A stretch of DNA of 64,000 nucleotides from Burkholderia pyrrocinia (GCF_001028665.1 NZ_CP011503.1:62001-126000); one strand, 5' to 3'. Positions 53,396 through 62,059 are shown, numbered from the stretch's first letter. Notes: a model not told the origin generated them from the letters alone. Program-made: numbers and translations.

Positions 53396-54619
53396 TTAGT
53401 GAGCGGCCCATTCGATCGTCGACAGATCGATGCCTTCCTGGTGCATTTCCCAGAGCGGCGACAGTTCGCGCAGCTTCGCGATCTTGCTGTTCAGCAGATT
53501 GACCACGAAGTCGACTTCCTGCTCCGTCGTGAAGCGGCCGACCGTGAAGCGGATCGAGCTGTGTGCGAGCTCGTCGTTGCGGCCGAGCGCACGCAGCACG
53601 TACGACGGCTCCAGCGACGCCGACGTGCAAGCGGAGCCCGACGACACCGCGACGTCCTTGATCGCCATGATCAGCGACTCGCCTTCGACGAAGTTGAAAC
53701 TGATGTTCAGGTTGTGCGGGACACGGTGCTCCATGTCGCCGTTCACGTACGTTTCCTCGATCTGCGACAGGCCGCGCAGCAGCTTGTCGCGCAGCATGCG
53801 GACGCGCTCGTTCTCGGTCGCCATTTCTTCGCGCGCGATGCGGAACGCTTCGCCCATGCCGACGATCTGGTGCGTCGCCAGCGTGCCCGAACGCATCCCG
53901 CGCTCGTGGCCGCCGCCGTGCATCTGCGCCTCGATGCGCACGCGCGGCTTGCGGCGCACGTACAGCGCGCCGATGCCCTTCGGGCCGTAGGTCTTGTGCG
54001 CCGAGAACGACATCAGGTCGACCTTCAGCTTCGCGAGATCGATCCCGACCTTGCCGGTCGACTGCGCGGCGTCGACGTGGAAAATGATGCCCTTTTCGCG
54101 GCAGATTTCACCGATCGTCTCGATGTCCTGGATCACGCCGATCTCGTTGTTCACGTGCATCACCGACACGAGGATCGTGTCGGGGCGCAGCGCAGCCTTG
54201 AACGCGTCGAGGTCGATCAGGCCATCATCCTTCACGTCGAGGTAGGTGACTTCGAAACCGTCGCGCTCGAGCTCGCGGCACGTGTCGAGCACAGCCTTGT
54301 GCTCGGTCTTCACCGTGACGATGTGCTTGCCCTTGCCCTTGTAGAAGTTCGCGGCACCCTTGATCGCGAGGTTGTCCGATTCCGTTGCGCCGGACGTCCA
54401 GATGATCTCGCGCGGATCCGCATTCACGAGCGCGGCCACCTGCTCGCGTGCTTCCTCGACCGCACGCTCTGCATCCCAGCCGTAAGCGTGGCTGCGCGAC
54501 GCCGGGTTGCCGAACTGAGCGCGCAGGTACGGCACCATCTTGTCGACCACGCGCGGATCGACGGGCGTCGTCGCGCTGTAATCCATATAGATGGGCAGGT
54601 GGAGAGTCTCTTGGGTCAT
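53396..54619 (-). CDS. iscS: Cysteine desulfurase IscS
   Basis: PLP enzyme that takes sulphur from cysteine and passes it to IscU, ThiI, TusA and others. 407 aa. The PLP lysine is K209 ([12 protein letters not shown]) and the active-site cysteine C331 ([20 protein letters not shown]) on the mobile loop. [20 protein letters not shown] is the start at 54619. It is immediately downstream of iscR with a 65-bp gap. Confidence 0.98.
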   Translation of the reverse strand: MTQETLHLPIYMDYSATTPVDPRVVDKMVPYLRAQFGNPASRSHAYGWDAERAVEEAREQVAALVNADPREIIWTSGATESDNLAIKGAANFYKGKGKHIVTVKTEHKAVLDTCRELERDGFEVTYLDVKDDGLIDLDAFKAALRPDTILVSVMHVNNEIGVIQDIETIGEICREKGIIFHVDAAQSTGKVGIDLAKLKVDLMSFSAHKTYGPKGIGALYVRRKPRVRIEAQMHGGGHERGMRSGTLATHQIVGMGEAFRIAREEMATENERVRMLRDKLLRGLSQIEETYVNGDMEHRVPHNLNISFNFVEGESLIMAIKDVAVSSGSACTSASLEPSYVLRALGRNDELAHSSIRFTVGRFTTEQEVDFVVNLLNSKIAKLRELSPLWEMHQEGIDLSTIEWAAH

Positions 54620-54684
54620 CTGTCGCTCCGGGTATTCTGTGCAGGGACTATGTGCGTTATGGGGTATGGCGGGCGCGTTCGCGC

Positions 54685-55224
54685 TCACGAACTCGCGATG
54701 TTGAACACCGAATTGGGGCCGAGCGGCATCGTGCGCACAGGCTCGGCCGGTGCGGCGACGGGCTCCGGCGTGCGCCGGTCGCGCAGCACCGCGGGTGCGC
54801 CCTCGCGTGCGCGCTGCTGATCGACGAGATCCTGCAGCGACACGGAATCGAGGTATTCGACCATCTTCTGGTTCAGGGTCGACCACAGCTCGTGCGTCAT
54901 GCAATGACCGTCGGGCTGCTTCGAGCCGTCGCACGTGCCTTTGCCGCCGCACTGCGTGGCGTCGAGCGGTTCATCGACCGCGATGATGATGTCGGCAACG
55001 GTAACGTCCTGCGCGCGACGCGCGAGGTTGTAGCCGCCGCCCGGGCCGCGCACGGATTCGACGATTTCATGCCTGCGCAGCTTGCCGAACAGCTGTTCGA
55101 GATACGAGAGCGAAATCCGCTGGCGCTGGCTGATGCCTGCAAGCGTCACCGGGCCCTGCTCCTGGCGCAGTGCCAAGTCAATCATCGCCGTGACGGCGAA
55201 ACGGCCTTTGGTGGTGAGTCTCAT
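54685..55224 (-). CDS. iscR: Iron-sulphur cluster regulator IscR
   Basis: Rrf2-family repressor that senses Fe-S status. 179 aa. The winged HTH includes [20 protein letters not shown] and [20 protein letters not shown]. Cluster ligands: C92 and C98 as in E. coli, but the third cysteine is C108 and the following histidine H111, because four residues are inserted ([14 protein letters not shown] instead of the shorter E. coli loop). The promoter has two type-1 IscR boxes (55242-55293), so autorepression by 2Fe-2S IscR is expected. First gene of a full isc operon. Confidence 0.97.
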   Translation of the reverse strand: MRLTTKGRFAVTAMIDLALRQEQGPVTLAGISQRQRISLSYLEQLFGKLRRHEIVESVRGPGGGYNLARRAQDVTVADIIIAVDEPLDATQCGGKGTCDGSKQPDGHCMTHELWSTLNQKMVEYLDSVSLQDLVDQQRAREGAPAVLRDRRTPEPVAAPAEPVRTMPLGPNSVFNIASS

Positions 55225-55241
55225 GGTGTCTAGGGGACTGC

Positions 55242-55266
55242 AATCTTGACGATTTTGGTCAAGTAT
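55242..55266 (-). promoter_or_regulatory. IscR box 1 (promoter-proximal)
   Basis: Minus-strand ATACTTGACCAAAATC-GTCAAGATT, an inverted repeat TTGAC-N7-GTCAA matching the IscR type-1 consensus (ATAxYYGACTRWWWYAGTCRRxTAT). It covers the -10 and start of transcription of iscR. Confidence 0.85.
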
Positions 55267-55289
55267 AAATATTTGACGAATTTAGTCAA
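55262..55289 (-). promoter_or_regulatory. iscR promoter
   Basis: -35 TTGACT (55284-55289) and -10 TATACT (55262-55267) on the minus strand, 16-bp spacer; transcription should start near 55255, about 30 bp before the ATG. Confidence 0.85.
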
Positions 55290-55293
55290 GTAT
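55269..55293 (-). promoter_or_regulatory. IscR box 2 (overlaps -35)
   Basis: Minus-strand ATACTTGACTAAATTC-GTCAAATAT, fitting the type-1 consensus almost fully. Centre is 27 bp from box 1, so the dimers bind nearly the same face of the helix. Confidence 0.87.
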
Positions 55294-55338
55294 CCATGCC
55301 TTTGAAAGGGTATTCGCAGATCGCTGAATACCGCGCGA

Positions 55339-55821
55339 TCAGCGCTCCGTGCGGGCCCGAAGCGTCTCCAGCAGGCCCGCGCACGCGCGCTCGACCTGAT
55401 CGAGCACCTGTTCGAAGCCTTGCGCACCGCCGAAATAGGGATCGGCCACTTCGGTTTCGGCCGAGTCCCCCGCGAATTCCATCAGCAGACGCACCTTGTC
55501 GCGATGCAGCGGCAGGCAGCGGCGATGCAGTTCCGCGAGATTCGCTTCGTCCATCGCCAGCAGCAGGTCGAAACGCTCGAAATCCGCCGCACTCACCTGC
55601 CGCGCGCGCAGCGCCGACAGGTCGTAGCCGCGGCTGCGCGCGGCTACCTGCGCACGCGTATCGGGCGGCTCGCCCACATGCCAGTCGCCGGTGCCGGCCG
55701 AATCGATCGCGATCCGGTCCGCCAGCGCGGCAGCGTCGACCTGGTGACGCATTACGCCTTCCGCGGTGGGCGAACGGCAGATGTTGCCGAGACAGACGAA
55801 ACAGATCGCAACGCGGGTCAT
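55339..55821 (-). CDS. Low-molecular-weight protein tyrosine phosphatase
   Basis: A 160-aa phosphatase with the P-loop CLGNICRS (C-x5-R) at the N-terminus (MTRVAICFVCLGNICRSPTA) and the general-acid aspartate in DPYFGGAQGFEQV. The start at 55821 is chosen over 57 bp of open upstream frame. In other bacteria such enzymes control exopolysaccharide kinases, but here it is next to iscR and no capsule genes are nearby, so the substrate is unknown. Confidence 0.92.
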   Translation of the reverse strand: MTRVAICFVCLGNICRSPTAEGVMRHQVDAAALADRIAIDSAGTGDWHVGEPPDTRAQVAARSRGYDLSALRARQVSAADFERFDLLLAMDEANLAELHRRCLPLHRDKVRLLMEFAGDSAETEVADPYFGGAQGFEQVLDQVERACAGLLETLRARTER

Positions 55822-55923
55822 CGCACTTGTCGGAAAACCGCGGCGGACCGCGAAAGAAATGAACTCGCCATTATACAAAGGCGACCGAAATCGCGCCGCC
55901 GCACAAAACGACGGCGCCGTGCA

Positions 55924-56151
55924 TTACAGCGCCTTCGGCGCGGCGAGCACGACGTCGCCGGATGCCGCCGGCAGCGGCTGCGCCGCGTCGCCGACCAGCC
56001 CGAACGACACCGCGCGCGCCAGTTCGGCAGACGCCTGGTGAACCGCCAGCGGGCCGCGCGACGGCGCATCGGCCATTGCATGCAGATAAGCAGCCGCAGC
56101 CAGCGGGACGACGATTGCCAGCGGCCAGTACATCGATATTGTCTTTCTCAT
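55924..56151 (-). CDS. Small exported or membrane-anchored protein
   Basis: A 75-aa protein starting MRKTISMYWPLAIVVPLAAA, so with a hydrophobic N-terminal segment ending near YLHAMA, either a signal peptide (AMA-DA) or an anchor. The remaining 45 residues are Ala/Val/Pro-rich with no known domain. A perfect AAGGAGGT Shine-Dalgarno is 7 bp before the ATG, the best in the region, which supports real translation. It lies downstream of lutB, in an AT-richer spacer. Function unknown. Confidence 0.6.
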   Translation of the reverse strand: MRKTISMYWPLAIVVPLAAAAYLHAMADAPSRGPLAVHQASAELARAVSFGLVGDAAQPLPAASGDVVLAAPKAL

Positions 56152-56280
56152 GATGCGGACCTCCTTGACCTCGTACCCCGAAACCCAATTCCGGGGACTA
56201 CAGACAGGATTCTATAGACCGCATCTATCGAGATAAATATACAAATAGCGAACGCACTGTTGTCGCCGGATGAACAGTCT
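56152..56280. other. AT-richer spacer upstream of the small protein
   Basis: About 130 bp with TATAGA (56213-56218 region) and TATATT-like stretches, unusual in this GC-rich sequence, which could form the small protein's promoter, and a hairpin CCCCG/CGGGG (56177-56195). No gene seen. Confidence 0.4.
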
Positions 56281-57693
56281 TCAGCCGAGGTGGCTTTGGG
56301 ATGCCGCGTACAGTTCGCGGAACGTGCGCCCGGTCGGCGTCGGCATGTCGCGCGTATCCATCCAGCCACCCATCATCGGCAGGCGTCGCAGCATGCCGCC
56401 GTTGCCGCCGAGCCGCTCGAGGACGCGCACCGCGAGCTTGGTCGTCAGCGCGTACAGCGTCGGCCGCCGCGCGACGAAGCCCCATGCGGCGAGCGCCGCC
56501 CGCTCGCGCCACGGCCGCAGGTGCCGCTCGACCTGCTTCTCGCGCAGCGTACGCAACAGGTGCGACAACGGAATCCCGACCGGGCACACGCTGTCGCATT
56601 CGCCGCACAGCGTCGCGGCCTGCGGCAGGTCGAGCGTGCGCTCGAGCCCGACGTAGCTCGGCGTCAGCACCGACCCCATCGGCCCCGGGTAGACCCAGCC
56701 GTACGCATGGCCGCCGACCTTCTGGTAAACCGGGCAGTGGTTCATGCACGCGCCGCAGCGGATGCAGCGCAGCATCTCCTGGAACTCGCCGCCGATCAGG
56801 CCCGTGCGGCCGCCGTCGACGAGCACCACGTAGTTGTGTTCGGGGCCGTCCTCGTCGCCCGGCCCGCGCGGCCCGGTCAGCAGCGAGAAGTAGTTCGACG
56901 TCTTCTGCCCCGTCGCCGAGCGCGGCAACAGGCGCATCGCGGTCGCCAGATCCTCGAGTGTCGGCAGCACCTTCTCGATGCCCGTCACCGCGACATGCAC
57001 GCGCGGCATCACCGTGCACATCCCCTCGTTCCCTTCGTTCGTCACGATCGCGACCGAGCCCGTCTCGGCGATCACGAAGTTGCCGCCCGTCACGCCCATG
57101 TCGGCCGACATGAAATGCGGGCGCAGCACCTCGCGCGCCTCGCGCGTCATGTCCGGAATCTCGGTGAGCCGCTCGCGGTGGTGCGTGCGCGCGAACAGGT
57201 CGGCAATCTCTTCCTTGTCCTTGTGCACGACGGGCGCAATGATGTGGCTCGGCGGCTCGTTGTCGTTGATCTGCAGGATGTATTCGCCGAGATCCGTCTC
57301 GATCGACTGCACGCCCATCTCCGCGAGCACCGCGTTCAGGCGCATTTCCTCGGACACCATCGACTTGGTCTTGATGACCTTCTTCACGTCGTGCCGACGC
57401 GCGATGTCGGCCACGAGCCGCGCGGCATCCGCGGTCGTTTCGGCGAACAGCACCGTCGTGCCGCGCCGCGTCGCCTCGCGCTCGAATGCCTCGAGCCACA
57501 CGTCGAGGTTCTCCAGCGCGCGGTTGCGGCGCGCCTTGAGCGCGGCGCGCGTGGCCGGGAAGTCGATCGCGGTCATCGCGTCGGCGCGCGCGGACACGAA
57601 CTTCGTCGACAGCTTCTTCAGGTTCTGCTGCAGGCGCTGGTCGGCCAGCTTCTGGCCGGCGCGCGCCTTGAAATGCATCGATTGGACTTGCAT
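56281..57693 (-). CDS. lutB: Lactate utilisation iron-sulphur protein LutB
   Basis: Part of the LutABC L-lactate oxidising complex. 470 aa. The N-terminal LUD domain (about 60-250) includes VKKVIKTKSMVSEEMRLNAV and MGVTGGNFVIAETGSVAIVT. Two 4Fe-4S clusters: C310-x2-C313-x2-C316-x3-C320 (CIRCGACMNHCP) and C363-x2-C366-x3-C370 (CGECDSVCP). The C-terminal part contains the DUF3390-like region. Start MQVQSMHFKARAGQKLADQR at 57693. It follows lutA after 35 bp. No lutC is found next to it. Confidence 0.93.
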   Translation of the reverse strand: MQVQSMHFKARAGQKLADQRLQQNLKKLSTKFVSARADAMTAIDFPATRAALKARRNRALENLDVWLEAFEREATRRGTTVLFAETTADAARLVADIARRHDVKKVIKTKSMVSEEMRLNAVLAEMGVQSIETDLGEYILQINDNEPPSHIIAPVVHKDKEEIADLFARTHHRERLTEIPDMTREAREVLRPHFMSADMGVTGGNFVIAETGSVAIVTNEGNEGMCTVMPRVHVAVTGIEKVLPTLEDLATAMRLLPRSATGQKTSNYFSLLTGPRGPGDEDGPEHNYVVLVDGGRTGLIGGEFQEMLRCIRCGACMNHCPVYQKVGGHAYGWVYPGPMGSVLTPSYVGLERTLDLPQAATLCGECDSVCPVGIPLSHLLRTLREKQVERHLRPWRERAALAAWGFVARRPTLYALTTKLAVRVLERLGGNGGMLRRLPMMGGWMDTRDMPTPTGRTFRELYAASQSHLG

Positions 57694-57728
57694 CGCGGTA
57701 TCGGGGGAAAAGTGAGCGGAACCGGGCG

Positions 57729-58451
57729 TCAGACGTCGCCCGCCAGCACCTGCGCGACGTGCAGCACGCGCGTGTCGCGGTCGCCGGTGCGGCGCAACCG
57801 CCCTTCGATGTTCAGCATGCAGCCGAGATCGCCGAGCACGACCGCGCCCGCGCCCGACGCGCGCACGTTCGCGCATTTCTCGTCCGCGATGGCCGCCGAA
57901 ATATCGCCGTACTTGACTGCGAACGTGCCGCCGAAGCCGCAGCAGTGCTCGCAGTCCTTCATCTCGGTGAGCGCGATGCCGCGCTGCGCGAGCAGCGCGC
58001 GCGGCTGCGCCTTCACGCCGAGTTCGCGCAGGCCCGAGCACGAGTCGTGATAGGTGACGGGCCCGGTGAACTCGCCCGGCTCGAGCGACACCTTGGCGAC
58101 GTTCGCGAGGAAATCGGTCAGTTCGTAGACTTTCGGCTGGAGCCGCGCGTAGCGTCCCATCAGTTCGGGGTCGTCGCGGAACAGGTCGCCGTAGTGCGTG
58201 CGGATCATCCCGCCGCACGAACCCGACGGCGCGACGACGTAATCGAACTGCTCGAACTCGCGCAGCGTCTTTTCCGCAAGATCGCGCGCGAGCGCGCGGT
58301 CGCCCGAGTTGTAGGCCGGCTGGCCACAGCAGGTCTGCGCGGGCGGTACGATCACCTCGTAGCCGGCGTCGCGAATCAGCTTGAGCGCCGAGAACCCGAT
58401 TTCGGGGCGCATCAGATCGACCAGGCAGGTCACGAACAAACCGACTCGCAT
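57729..58451 (-). CDS. lutA: Lactate utilisation (Fe-S) oxidoreductase LutA
   Basis: A 240-aa cysteine-rich-domain protein with two CCG motifs (TCCGQPAYNSG, C41-C42; EHCCGFGGTFAVKYG, C170-C171), the heterodisulfide-reductase-like signature of LutA/GlpC/GlcF. MRVGLFVTCLVDLMRPEIGF is the usual start. Together with LutB it forms an electron relay for lactate or glycolate oxidation. It is divergent from an IclR regulator, which probably controls it. Confidence 0.93.
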   Translation of the reverse strand: MRVGLFVTCLVDLMRPEIGFSALKLIRDAGYEVIVPPAQTCCGQPAYNSGDRALARDLAEKTLREFEQFDYVVAPSGSCGGMIRTHYGDLFRDDPELMGRYARLQPKVYELTDFLANVAKVSLEPGEFTGPVTYHDSCSGLRELGVKAQPRALLAQRGIALTEMKDCEHCCGFGGTFAVKYGDISAAIADEKCANVRASGAGAVVLGDLGCMLNIEGRLRRTGDRDTRVLHVAQVLAGDV

Positions 58452-58634
58452 ACGTGCTCCTTCGAGAAAACGGCTCTCATTATCCGCCGTTTGGCCGGCA
58501 AGACCAACGCCGGCTCGCGCGCAAGCCCGCGCTGCGCGAAACGAGGACTTCCTCGAACGGCGTTCGCTTTTTTCACAATACGAGATACAATCGGCCCAAC
58601 TCCGCTTGACGCGTCAACCGATTTCTCCCCCGAC

Positions 58635-59444
58635 ATGAGCCAACCCACCCCGGATTCAAAAACGTCGATCCAGGTGATCGAACGCATGATGCGGCTGCTG
58701 GACGCGCTCGCCGCGCACAGCGACCCTGTGAGCCTGAAGGAGCTTGCGCAGCGCACGGAGCTGCATCCGTCGACCGCGCACCGCATCCTCAACGACATGG
58801 TGACCTGCCGTCTCGTCGACCGCTCCGATCCCGGCACGTACCGCCTCGGCATGCGGCTGCTCGAGCTCGGCAACCTCGTGAAGGCGCGCCTGTCGGTACG
58901 CGACGCGGCGCTGATGCCGATGCGCGAGCTGCACCGCCTCACCGGGCAGACCGTGAACCTGTCGGTGCGCCAGGGCGACGAGATCGTCTATATCGAGCGC
59001 GCGTATTCGGAGCGTTCCGGGATGCAGGTCGTCCGCGCAATTGGCGGCCGTGCGCCGCTGCACCTCACGTCGGTCGGCAAGCTGTTCCTCGCGGCCGACG
59101 AAACGTCGCGCGTGCGTGCCTATGCGACGCGCACGGGGCTGTCCGGCCATACGCAGAACAGCATCACCGACATCGCGAAGCTCGAGCGCGAGCTGACGAT
59201 CGTCCGCCAGCAATCGTGCGCACGCGACAACGAGGAGCTCGAGCTCGGCGTGCGCTGTATCGCGGCCGGCATCTACGACGATTCGGGCAAGCTCGTCGCG
59301 GGCCTGTCGCTGTCGGCACCGGCCGATCGCCTGCAGGATGCGTGGCTCGGCCAGTTGAGCCGCACGGCGCTCACCATCTCGGAATCGCTCGGCTACCGGC
59401 CGGCGCCCGCGAAGGATGCGGACGGGCTGCAGCGGCAGGCATAA
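58635..59444 (+). CDS. IclR-family transcriptional regulator
   Basis: 269 aa. The N-terminal winged HTH has IQVIERMMRLLDALAAHSDP and LKELAQRTELHPSTAHRILN; the C-terminal effector domain includes GQTVNLSVRQGDEIVYIERA, RAPLHLTSVGKLFLAA and ELELGVRCIAAGIYDDSGKL. Start MSQPTPDSKTSIQVIERMM at 58635. Divergent from lutA, with a 180-bp spacer, so it probably regulates the lut genes in response to lactate or a related acid (inference). A strong terminator follows. Confidence 0.92.
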   Translation: MSQPTPDSKTSIQVIERMMRLLDALAAHSDPVSLKELAQRTELHPSTAHRILNDMVTCRLVDRSDPGTYRLGMRLLELGNLVKARLSVRDAALMPMRELHRLTGQTVNLSVRQGDEIVYIERAYSERSGMQVVRAIGGRAPLHLTSVGKLFLAADETSRVRAYATRTGLSGHTQNSITDIAKLERELTIVRQQSCARDNEELELGVRCIAAGIYDDSGKLVAGLSLSAPADRLQDAWLGQLSRTALTISESLGYRPAPAKDADGLQRQA

Positions 59445-59477
59445 GCCGCCTTCACCGGCCCCGGTTCTCCCGAACGA

Positions 59478-59505
59478 AAAAAGCCCCGCGATCGCGGGGC
59501 TTTTT
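59478..59505 (+). terminator. Terminator after the IclR regulator
   Basis: A perfect palindrome, AAAAAGCCCCGCGA and its complement, followed by TTTTTGC. It is also in position to end the convergent PBP gene. Confidence 0.92.
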
Positions 59506-59548
59506 GCTTGCAGCCGACCGGCGCGGCGGTGGACCGCCGCAGGCGCGA

Positions 59549-60709
59549 TCAGGTGCCGCCGTTCGGCGCGTTGGCCGCCGTCAGGCGCTCGCCGCCGCCG
59601 GCATCGAGCCAGTTGCGCAGGCGTGCCGCGTCGGCGAAGCGCGAATACTTGCCGAACGAATCGAGCAGCACCATCACCATCGGCCGGCCGTGGATCGTTG
59701 CCTGCATCACGAGGCACTCGCCTGCTTCGTTGATGAAGCCCGTCTTCTGCAGGCCGATGTCCCACGAGCCGTTGCCGCGGATCAGCGCGTTCGTGCTGTT
59801 GTAGGCGAGATTGCGCTTGCCCGTGTACACCTCGTAGCTGCGATCGGTCGAGAACTGGCGGATCGTCGGGTATTGGTACGCCGCATTGACCATCTTCACC
59901 AGATCGCGCGCGCTCGACACGTTCGAGCTCGACAGGCCCGTCGAATTCTCGAAGTGCGTATCGGCCATGCCGAGCGACTTCGCCTTCGCGTTCATCGCGG
60001 CAATGAACGCCGGACGGCCGCCCGGGTAGTAACGCGACAGCGCGGCGGCCGCGCGGTTTTCCGACGCCATCAGCGCGATATGCAGCATGTCCTCGCGCGA
60101 CAGCACCGAGCCGACCGACAGGCGCGAGCCCGTGCCCTTCTCGTAGTCGCGGTCTTCGTCGGTGACTTCGATCTGGTCGGTCATCGGCGACTTCGAGTCG
60201 AGCACGACCATCGCCGTCATCAGTTTCGAGATCGACGCGATCGGCACGACGGCGTGCGAATTCTTGTCGAACAGCGGCTCGCCGGAATTCTGGTCGACGA
60301 CGTACGCGACGCTCGAACGCAGCGCGAGCGCGTCCGGCGTGTCGTGCAGGCCGAACGCCTGGCCGACCGTCGGCCGGCGCGGCTGGAACGCGATCTTGCG
60401 GACCGCGCCGCGGTGGCTGCCATGCACGTTCGCCGCGAGCGTCACGCGCTTGCGCGACGCTCGCGGCGCATCAGCCGCTGCGACCTTGGCGGATTTGTCG
60501 GCGGTTGCCTTGGCCGTCTTCTTCTTCGCGGACGAAGCAGGAGCGACGGCCTTTTTCTTGGCAGCTTGTTGGGTCTTCGCAGTGGCGGCAAAGGCGTCAG
60601 CGGGCGCGACGGACGCGGTCGTCGCCAGCAAGGCGACGGCGACCGACACAGCCGTGCCGAGCGTCATGCTCTGCAACAATCTGCGCGGTGAAAACGATTC
60701 GGCTTTCAT
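59549..60709 (-). CDS. D-alanyl-D-alanine endopeptidase, PBP7-type
   Basis: Low-molecular-weight penicillin-binding protein that cuts cross-links in peptidoglycan. The start MKAESFSPRRLLQSMTLGTA (60709) gives 386 aa with a signal peptide ending near ADAFA. An Ala/Lys-rich linker (about 45-95) precedes the catalytic domain. Active-site motifs: SISKLMTAMVVL (SxxK), MASENRAA (SxN) and LQKTGFINEAG (KTG), which also holds the family pattern of PbpG. There is no C-terminal membrane anchor, so it is probably periplasmic. An upstream start adds 52 residues with weak signal-like sequence and is rejected. Confidence 0.92.
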   Translation of the reverse strand: MKAESFSPRRLLQSMTLGTAVSVAVALLATTASVAPADAFAATAKTQQAAKKKAVAPASSAKKKTAKATADKSAKVAAADAPRASRKRVTLAANVHGSHRGAVRKIAFQPRRPTVGQAFGLHDTPDALALRSSVAYVVDQNSGEPLFDKNSHAVVPIASISKLMTAMVVLDSKSPMTDQIEVTDEDRDYEKGTGSRLSVGSVLSREDMLHIALMASENRAAAALSRYYPGGRPAFIAAMNAKAKSLGMADTHFENSTGLSSSNVSSARDLVKMVNAAYQYPTIRQFSTDRSYEVYTGKRNLAYNSTNALIRGNGSWDIGLQKTGFINEAGECLVMQATIHGRPMVMVLLDSFGKYSRFADAARLRNWLDAGGGERLTAANAPNGGT

Positions 60710-61211
60710 TGGGGTCTGGACAAAGCGGGCGGGAGTTTCCGCAAGTGTAGTTAAAGCTGAAAAAAAGAGCAATATTAGGCACTTACCGATCGTCGTTAAA
60801 CCGGAATGTAAGAGTCGGCCAACCTCTGACCAATCGACTCCCCCGCCCCCATCGAAAAAATTCATGGGATGCGCTGCCCGACAGTACCCGTCTCCCGATT
60901 ACCACACGGTTAATTGAGATAACGTCACTTTGGAGGCAATTTAAAGCGGGGAAACTACGTATCCGGCGCTCGGCGTGCCAGGCACGCCGACCTCGACCGT
61001 GGCGGCGGCACGTCGCCACGGCACGCGCATCGAAACGGCGCGTTTTCGACAGGAACAGAAGGATAACGTTCCACAGGCCTGTCAGGTTTACCTGTGCTTG
61101 ACCATGGTGCGCCGCGCCTGCCCCGCGGTCGTGCGCACCATTTGGGAACTCGTGTGAAACCGATTCCGGAAGACCGCGATAACTTGTTGTTTTATCGATA
61201 ATTTGTCGCGA

Positions 61212-61226
61212 TTGTGCAACGCACAA
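61212..61226 (+). promoter_or_regulatory. Palindrome upstream of the phasin -35, probable PhaR operator
   Basis: TTGTGC-AAC-GCACAA, a perfect palindrome with a TGC-N3-GCA core, ending 7 bp before the phasin -35. Its second copy, TGC-GTT-GCA, is at 61274-61285. Confidence 0.6.
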
Positions 61227-61233
61227 AAAGTAC

Positions 61234-61261
61234 TTGACATCCGTTTTCTCTGCCCTAAAAT
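61234..61261 (+). promoter_or_regulatory. phaP promoter
   Basis: -35 TTGACA (61234-61239), 16-bp spacer, -10 TAAAAT (61256-61261). Consensus -35 and near-consensus -10; transcription should start near 61268, giving a 94-nt leader. Confidence 0.85.
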
Positions 61262-61273
61262 AGGCTTCATTGC

Positions 61274-61285
61274 TGCGTTGCACAA
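61274..61285 (+). promoter_or_regulatory. Second palindrome near the phasin transcription start
   Basis: TGCGTTGCACAA, the inverted counterpart of the upstream TTGTGCAACGCA with 50 bp between them, lying just after the predicted start. Confidence 0.55.
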
Positions 61286-61361
61286 AGCACGCGCATCCGA
61301 GGTTCCCCTTCGTAGTGCCCCTTACCCTGCGATCGACGCGATCGCTTTTCAGGAGCTTGAC

Positions 61362-61928
61362 ATGTCCTTGCTGACCCCCGAGCAAATCGCCGCCGCACAG
61401 AAAGCCAACCTCGAAAGCCTGTTCGGTCTGACGACCAAGGCATTCGAAAGCGTCGAAAAGCTGATCGAATTGAATCTGCAGGTCGTGAAGTCGACGCTGG
61501 CCGAGGGCCAGGAAAACGCACAGCGTCTGCTGTCGGTGAAGGACGCTCAGGAACTGATCGCACTGCAAGCGAGCCTGTCGCAGCCGGTCGCTGAAAAGGT
61601 GCTGTCGTACGGCCGTCACCTGTACGAAATCGCATCGTCGACGCAAGCCGAGTTCGCGAAGGTTGCTGAAGCGCAATTCGAAGAGCAGAACAAGAAGGTC
61701 CAGGCACTCGTCGACAACGTCGCGAAGAACGCCCCGGCCGGTTCGGAAACGGCTGTCGCCGCGCTGAAGTCGGCACTGAACGCAGCGAACACCACGTACG
61801 AAACGGTTCAGAAGGCTGCGAAGCAAGCCGTCGAGATCGCCGAAACGAACTTCAACGCCGCTGCTGCCGTTGCAACGAAGGCTGCTACCGCCGCTGCTGC
61901 GCGTCGTTCGAGCAAACCGGCCGCGTAA
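61362..61928 (+). CDS. phaP: Phasin, PHA granule-associated protein
   Basis: Coats polyhydroxyalkanoate granules. 188 aa, mostly amphipathic helix: [20 protein letters not shown] (TIGR01841-type start), then [20 protein letters not shown] and a C-terminal Ala-rich end ([20 protein letters not shown]). AGGAGC 6 bp before the ATG. Alanine codons include many GCT/GCA, as expected for very high expression. It has its own strong promoter and terminator. Divergent gene is pbpG-type; downstream is lpdA in the opposite direction. Confidence 0.95.
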   Translation: MSLLTPEQIAAAQKANLESLFGLTTKAFESVEKLIELNLQVVKSTLAEGQENAQRLLSVKDAQELIALQASLSQPVAEKVLSYGRHLYEIASSTQAEFAKVAEAQFEEQNKKVQALVDNVAKNAPAGSETAVAALKSALNAANTTYETVQKAAKQAVEIAETNFNAAAAVATKAATAAAARRSSKPAA

Positions 61929-61948
61929 GCGTCCCCTGCTCCTGAAAG

Positions 61949-61971
61949 AGCCGCGCCCAGCGCGGCTTTTT
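61949..61971 (+). terminator. phaP terminator
   Basis: AGCCGCG - CCCAG loop - CGCGGCT followed by TTTT(T), 20 bp after the stop. Confidence 0.85.
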
Positions 61972-62059
61972 CGTTTCTGGCGCCGGAAACTGCGCGAACC
62001 GGCAGCCGCTCGCTACGCTCGAACAGCCGTTTGATCGCCGCGCCGGCCACGAGCAAAAG

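Larger units (their letters stand above)
60710..61361. other. Divergent intergenic region with phasin regulatory sites
   Basis: 652 bp between pbpG-type and phaP. From 60965 it holds a 9+9-bp palindrome (CGGCGTGCC-A-GGCACGCCG, 60971-60989) and an inverted repeat ATGGTGCGC...GCGCACCAT (about 61103-61145). The phasin promoter and two TGC-N3-GCA sites occupy 61212-61285. No gene is seen. Confidence 0.6.
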
